Shown: positions 6,677-9,125 of the stretch, piece by piece | Position numbering within the stretch: the first letter of the stretch is position 1 | Layout of the letters: every line of letters begins with the position of its first letter | Origin: JASLPR01 sp964496475 | GTDB lineage: Bacteria > Chloroflexota > UBA11872 > VXNJ01 | Assembly: GCA_964496475.1 (NCBI GenBank) | Contig: CAZBZS010000068.1 | Location: 1 to 9,125, forward strand | Reading direction: 5' to 3' | Length of the DNA stretch: 9,125 nucleotides | Made by a program: the position numbers and the translations under genes | Notes under the pieces: generated by a model | What the model was told of the DNA's origin: nothing | The model's database searches: none | The model's input: only the letters and a program-made list of their open reading frames with translations

Positions 6677-7531
6677 ATGGACTTGACTACCGGGTTCCCT
6701 AGAAGCCCCTACAACCGGCTGCACGACATCGTTTTCTTGCCACGCACGATCGACAAGATACGAGCCGATTTGGATGGCAAGCTCGGGGAGTACGTATGGC
6801 GTACCGGATTTAGCGCTGACCTGCTTGAACTTATGGAGCTTGACCAGGATGCCACCGGAGAGGCTGTGGCAAACAGCGCCCATGACGCAGCCGTGTTGGA
6901 CTGGATGCGGATGCATATGCGACCGCTCACCGCAATCGAAATTGCACTTTTTAACCGCTACATCATCGAACGCAGACCTCTGCCCTCCCGGGCAGAGGAC
7001 CATCGCCAGTTCTTCGACTCAATCGGCATGGCTGGGGTCGCCGATATTGCGACGTATTGCGAACGCCAAGATGTCGACGAGAACCGCGAATCTCAACGCG
7101 AGACCGAAGCGCGCGACCTGACAATGCAGCCCCCTCGCAGCCCCTACGAGAAGTTTCTCGGCCTCGTCAATCTCCCGCGCCTGCTGGACAAAGCGCGGGC
7201 GGACCTTGCGGGCAAGCTTGGTGAGTACCATTGGCGGATAGGACAGTCTCTAGCCCTGCTAGAGTTTCTCGATATTGGGCCCGACGACCTGTTTGAGGCT
7301 GCTCAACGAGATAGCTCAGATGTTGTTTTGTGCCAATGGATTTTAGAGAACATGGCTGAGCGAAGTAGTGTCGAAACAGCGATGTTCAATCGAGCAGCCA
7401 TCCAGAGCTATCCCGCGACAGCGGAGCGCATGGAGTTTCATCGACGCTCTCTCGAGAGATTTGGTCGTAGCGACATTGCAGGGATCACCACCGCATTCGA
7501 GCGACTCAGCTGGGAAGAGGAATCTCGCTGA
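6677..7531 (+). CDS. Tandem DUF5069-domain protein
   Basis: A 284-residue protein made of two copies of the DUF5069 domain, which is usually a single domain of about 130-150 residues. Copy 1 (about residues 1-130) contains FPRSPYNRLHD, LPRTIDKIRADLDGKLGEY and ALFNRYIIERRPLP. Copy 2 (about 147-276) contains PPRSPYEKF, LPRLLDKARADLAGKLGEY and AMFNRAAIQSYPAT. Spacing is the same in both, offset by about 145 residues. The strongest conservation is in the PRSP and LPR-x-x-DK-x-RA-x-L-x-GKLGEY block. A charged linker (residues about 130-145) joins the copies. DUF5069 has no established function; no membrane segment or signal peptide is present, so the protein is probably cytosolic. The ATG at 6677 has no strong ribosome-binding site. 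The stop overlaps the first bases of an integrase tail, marking an insertion or deletion junction. Confidence 0.85.
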   Translation: MDLTTGFPRSPYNRLHDIVFLPRTIDKIRADLDGKLGEYVWRTGFSADLLELMELDQDATGEAVANSAHDAAVLDWMRMHMRPLTAIEIALFNRYIIERRPLPSRAEDHRQFFDSIGMAGVADIATYCERQDVDENRESQRETEARDLTMQPPRSPYEKFLGLVNLPRLLDKARADLAGKLGEYHWRIGQSLALLEFLDIGPDDLFEAAQRDSSDVVLCQWILENMAERSSVETAMFNRAAIQSYPATAERMEFHRRSLERFGRSDIAGITTAFERLSWEEESR

Positions 7532-7713
7532 ACTGGCCGTTGCTAGCGGACGGAGTCCCGGTCAACTTGGTCAGTGAGCGTCTTGGTCACGCCAGCGCGG
7601 TCACGACGTTGGACATCTATGCGCATGTGATCCCCAACACGCAAGCGGCCCTCGCGGGGCGACTGGACGAGATTCTCGGCACCGGCGAAACTGGTCAAGC
7701 CCGTGGCGCTTGA
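7528..7713 (+). pseudogene. C-terminal tail of a tyrosine recombinase next to tRNA-Lys
   Basis: In the frame overlapping the DUF5069 stop, the sequence reads LADGVPVNLVSERLGHAS, then TTLDIYAHVIP, then NTQAALAGRLDEIL, to the TGA at 7711. This is the classic end of a phage-type integrase: box-III LGH and the nucleophile tyrosine in D-I-Y-A-H-V. Homology begins at about 7540. The codons before that belong to the DUF5069 junction, so the box I and II regions and the N-terminal half are missing and no start codon is available. It differs in sequence from the integrase remnant at 5363-5692 and is therefore a second integrase. It lies 69 bp before tRNA-Lys, the usual neighbourhood of a tRNA-targeting integrase. 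Confidence 0.85.
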
Positions 7714-7720
7714 TGCCGCT

Positions 7721-7739
7721 GTTAGCAATTCGTTAGCAA
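7721..7739 (+). repeat. Tandem GTTAGCAA octamers after the integrase tail
   Basis: GTTAGCAA occurs at 7721-7728 and again at 7732-7739 with a 3-base spacer. The 11-bp period places both copies on one face of the helix. The position, between the end of an integrase gene and a tRNA target, fits arm-type integrase or excisionase binding sites. This is inference from position only. Confidence 0.45.
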
Positions 7740-7782
7740 AACGGGTCCAGAGGCCTCCATCAGAAGCACTCTGAACCTGTCC

Positions 7783-7855
7783 GGGCCGGTAGCTCAGTTG
7801 GAAGAGCAACGGACTTTTAATCCGTGGGTCGTGGGTTCGAATCCCACCCGGCTCA
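7783..7855 (+). tRNA. tRNA-Lys (anticodon TTT)
   Basis: A complete cloverleaf can be drawn. The acceptor GGGCCGG (7783-7789) pairs with CCGGCTC (7848-7854), with one G-U pair and discriminator A7855. The D stem is GCTC/GAGC. The anticodon stem is ACGGA/TCCGT (7809-7813 with 7821-7825), its loop CTTTTAA, and the anticodon TTT at 7816-7818. The variable loop is GGGTC and the T arm GTGGG-TTCGAAT-CCCAC (7831-7847). CCA is not encoded. The gene is intact and is the probable historical target of the neighbouring integrase. Confidence 0.97.
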
Positions 7856-7858
7856 CCC

Positions 7859-7979
7859 GGGTACCATCCGCAGCAGCGGTATCGGAACAATAGGCCGATG
7901 GCCGCGGACTCCGTCCGGCTCGTCTGACGCCGGTTCATCGGGGTACCATCCGCGGCAGCGGTAGCAGCACAATTGCCGG
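7859..7979 (+). repeat. Pair of imperfect 39-bp direct repeats between tRNA-Lys and the SDR gene
   Basis: Copies lie at 7859-7897 and 7941-7979, 82 bp apart. Both begin GGGTACCATCCGC and continue CAGCGGTA and ACAAT at matching spacing, with a handful of mismatches. Each contains a short hairpin-capable CCGC-NNNN-GCGG. Copy 1 starts four bases after the tRNA end. They could be a duplicated tRNA trailer, attachment-site arms or a regulatory leader of the SDR gene; the sequence does not decide. Confidence 0.65.
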
Positions 7980-8013
7980 CGCGGCCCGGCGCGTCCCGGC
8001 GGGGGAGCGCGTC

Positions 8014-8802
8014 ATGACATCTGAATTCACCGGCAAAGTTGCCGTCATCACCGGCGGCAGCCGCGGCATCGGCTACGCCACCGCCCTCCAGCTAGCCAAC
8101 GACGGCGCCGACTGCCTCCTTGCCGCGCAGAACGAAGCCCGCCTCAAAGACGCCGCCGCACGCATCGCCGACCAGACCGGACGCCGCGTCGAGTACCACG
8201 CCGCCGACCTGCGCACCCTCGAAGGCTGCCAGTCGCTGCTTGAGACCGCCGAAGTCGCGTTCCCCACCACCGCCATCCTCATCAATTGCGCCGGCGCCGC
8301 CCGCGGCGGGCCGTTCCTCGAGCTATCCGAAGAACTCTGGCACGACGGCTTCGCCCTCAAGTTCTACTCCGCCGTGCGACTCAGCCGTCTCTTCTGGCCG
8401 CGCCTGGTCGAGAGCCACGGCGCCGTCGCGAACATCGTCGGCAGCCGCGCCCGCACCCCCGCCCCCGCCGAAATGATCGGCGGCGCCGTCAACGCCGCCC
8501 TCGCCAACTTCACCAAGGCCCTCGCCGGCCAGGGCCTGCGCGACGACGTCAACGTAAACATCGTCCATCCCGGCATGACCCGCACCGAGCGCCTGCAGGA
8601 GATTTTCGAGTACCGCGCCCGCACCCACGGCACCACCCCTGAAGAATTCGAAGCGCAAACGATCGCCGCCTCCGGCATCCGCCGCGTCGGCCAACCCGAA
8701 GACGTCGCCCAACTCATCGCCTATCTCTGCTCCCCCGCCGCCCGCCAGATCCACGGAACCGCCATCGCCATCGACGGCGGCGCCAGCGAGGGCCTCTACT
8801 AA
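8014..8802 (+). CDS. SDR-family protein with a non-canonical active site
   Basis: A 262-residue classical-size short-chain dehydrogenase/reductase fold. The nucleotide-binding TGGSRGIG is at 13-20, the acidic AADL near 63-66, NCAG at 91-94, HPGM at 185-188 and the C-terminal DGGAS at 254-258. The catalytic tetrad is changed. The Asn position of helix 4 appears as Lys116 (FALKFYSA). Ser144 is kept in NIVGSR. The Y-x-x-x-K block is replaced by MIGGAVNAALANFTKAL (154-170), with no Tyr and with Asn160 at the Lys position. Divergent SDRs with a similar 'N-A-A-L-x-x-F-T-x-A-L' helix exist, so it may be an enzyme with other chemistry or a binding protein. GGGGGAG with about 7-base spacing supports ATG 8014. 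High GC and codon use match the host chromosome rather than the island. Confidence 0.9.
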   Translation: MTSEFTGKVAVITGGSRGIGYATALQLANDGADCLLAAQNEARLKDAAARIADQTGRRVEYHAADLRTLEGCQSLLETAEVAFPTTAILINCAGAARGGPFLELSEELWHDGFALKFYSAVRLSRLFWPRLVESHGAVANIVGSRARTPAPAEMIGGAVNAALANFTKALAGQGLRDDVNVNIVHPGMTRTERLQEIFEYRARTHGTTPEEFEAQTIAASGIRRVGQPEDVAQLIAYLCSPAARQIHGTAIAIDGGASEGLY

Positions 8803-8854
8803 CCCGCAGAATTGTCTCAACTCCCGCTCCCCGTTTCTTAGCTCTACGCGCCAT
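8802..8854 (-). other. Possible gene start cut off by the SDR 3' end
   Basis: ATG at 8854 overlaps the stop of the UBA-like frame and follows GGTGGGA. It opens with MARRAKKRGAGVETILR, a basic N-terminus, before running antisense into the SDR gene, where the translation turns into Arg/Trp-rich nonsense. It could be the first codons of a gene truncated at about 8803, or chance. No family can be assigned. Confidence 0.22.
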
Positions 8855-8981
8855 TATTCCCACCATTAATTCGCTGTTCTAGCAGGGCAACAGTTAGGTC
8901 AAAGTCATCGTCGCTATCCCTTAATGCCTGTTTGCACTCTTCCAGAGCTGCGCCGGTCCGGCTATGCAGGCGCTTTGGATC
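8844..8981 (-). pseudogene. EF-Ts N-terminal (UBA/TS-N)-like domain in the +1 frame
   Basis: The frame reads DP, then KRLHSRTGAALEECKQAL, then RDSDDDFDLTVALLEQR, and ends NGGNNGA before TAG at 8844-8846. The K-x-L-x-x-x-TG-A-x-L-x-x-C-K-x-AL pattern followed by an acidic turn and a final helix is the three-helix UBA domain at the N-terminus of elongation factor Ts. No ATG, GTG or TTG precedes it within reach. The frame is open upstream, overlapping the helix-turn-helix gene one base out of phase. It may be the second half of that gene after a one-base indel, or a programmed +1 frameshift product. No EF-Ts core follows, so this is not the housekeeping tsf gene. Confidence 0.5.
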
Positions 8982-9123
8982 TCTGTGTCTCTTGAGTCGC
9001 TTCTTCCTTGGCCTTCTCGAATTTCTCCCGGAATGTTTGGTCGCGCTCCAGGGCCTTGTAGACAGTCTGGCGATGTATCCGTGCGTTCCGCGCCGAGGCT
9101 CCGATATTGCCGCTGTTAGAGAA
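8962..9123 (-). CDS. Small-terminase-like helix-turn-helix protein, 5' end outside the window
   Basis: The visible 53 residues, from the right edge to TAG at 8962-8964, read FSNSGNIGA, then SARNARIHRQTVYKALERD, then a charged helix FREKFEKAKEEATQE. The pattern 'G-N-I-x-x-S-A-R-x-A-x-I-x-R-Q-T-V-Y-x-x-x-E-R-D-x-x-F-x-x-x-F-x-x-A' is that of phage terminase small subunits and related DNA-binding domains (the recognition helix is around RQTVYKAL, then R-D-P/Q-x-F). The gene runs in from the right of the window. Its stop overlaps the UBA-like frame, which is shifted by one base. It probably belongs to a phage-derived module that continues beyond the edge. Confidence 0.6.
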   Translation of the reverse strand, partial: FSNSGNIGASARNARIHRQTVYKALERDQTFREKFEKAKEEATQETQRSKAPA

Positions 9124-9125
9124 GG

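Noticed and set aside
7543..7938. Minus-strand ORF of 131 codons over tRNA-Lys and the integrase tail
   Set aside because: It runs antisense through a perfect tRNA cloverleaf; segments such as PGGIRTHDPRIKSPLLFQLSY are the well-known false translation of tRNA regions.
7859..7979. CRISPR-like repeats
   Set aside because: Only two diverged copies exist, the distance does not suit a spacer unit, and no cas gene is in the window.
8323..8820. Minus-strand ORF of 165 codons over the SDR gene
   Set aside because: Glycine-rich antisense shadow of a high-GC gene with clear SDR motifs.

Overview
The window reads as a high-GC environmental bacterial chromosome segment, possibly Chloroflexota (SAR202/Dehalococcoidia-like). 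That guess rests on GC-rich coding sequence (about 70% in sampled SDR lines) and on the gene set: creatininase family, DapA-type aldolase, tungsten aldehyde:ferredoxin oxidoreductase, DUF5069 and SDR. No 16S or ribosomal marker is present, so the taxonomy is only a guess.

Left part (1-4237) is ordinary catabolic chromosome. It holds the 3' part of a creatininase-family amidohydrolase (+), a broken C-terminal remnant of a mannonate-dehydratase-like gene (-), a complete DapA/KDG-aldolase-family gene (-) and a complete AOR-family gene (-). The last three lie on the same strand. On paper they could form a non-phosphorylative sugar-acid route: mannonate to KDG, KDG to pyruvate plus an aldehyde, and aldehyde to acid.

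The middle part (about 4550-7740) is a decayed, lower-GC mobile island (about 50% GC in sampled lines of its left block). It is studded with three recombinase remnants. These are a 28-residue N-terminal stub of a serine recombinase, a tyrosine integrase with a nonsense codon and an internal deletion, and the C-terminal tail of a second tyrosine integrase 69 bp before an intact tRNA-Lys(UUU). Between them sit three apparently intact cargo genes: a six-helix membrane protein (real start a TTG behind a perfect AGGAGG), a small cupin, and a tandem-duplicated DUF5069 protein. A 253-bp imperfect palindrome without coding potential (MITE-like or a very long hairpin) lies between the cupin and the DUF5069 gene.

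The right part carries tRNA-Lys, an imperfect direct repeat pair, an SDR gene whose canonical Tyr/Lys catalytic pair is replaced, and, on the minus strand at the right edge, a phage-like module. That module has a small-terminase-like helix-turn-helix followed, in the +1 frame and without an obvious start, by an EF-Ts/UBA-like domain, and then a gene start cut off by the SDR end. No intact defence system or CRISPR array is visible.
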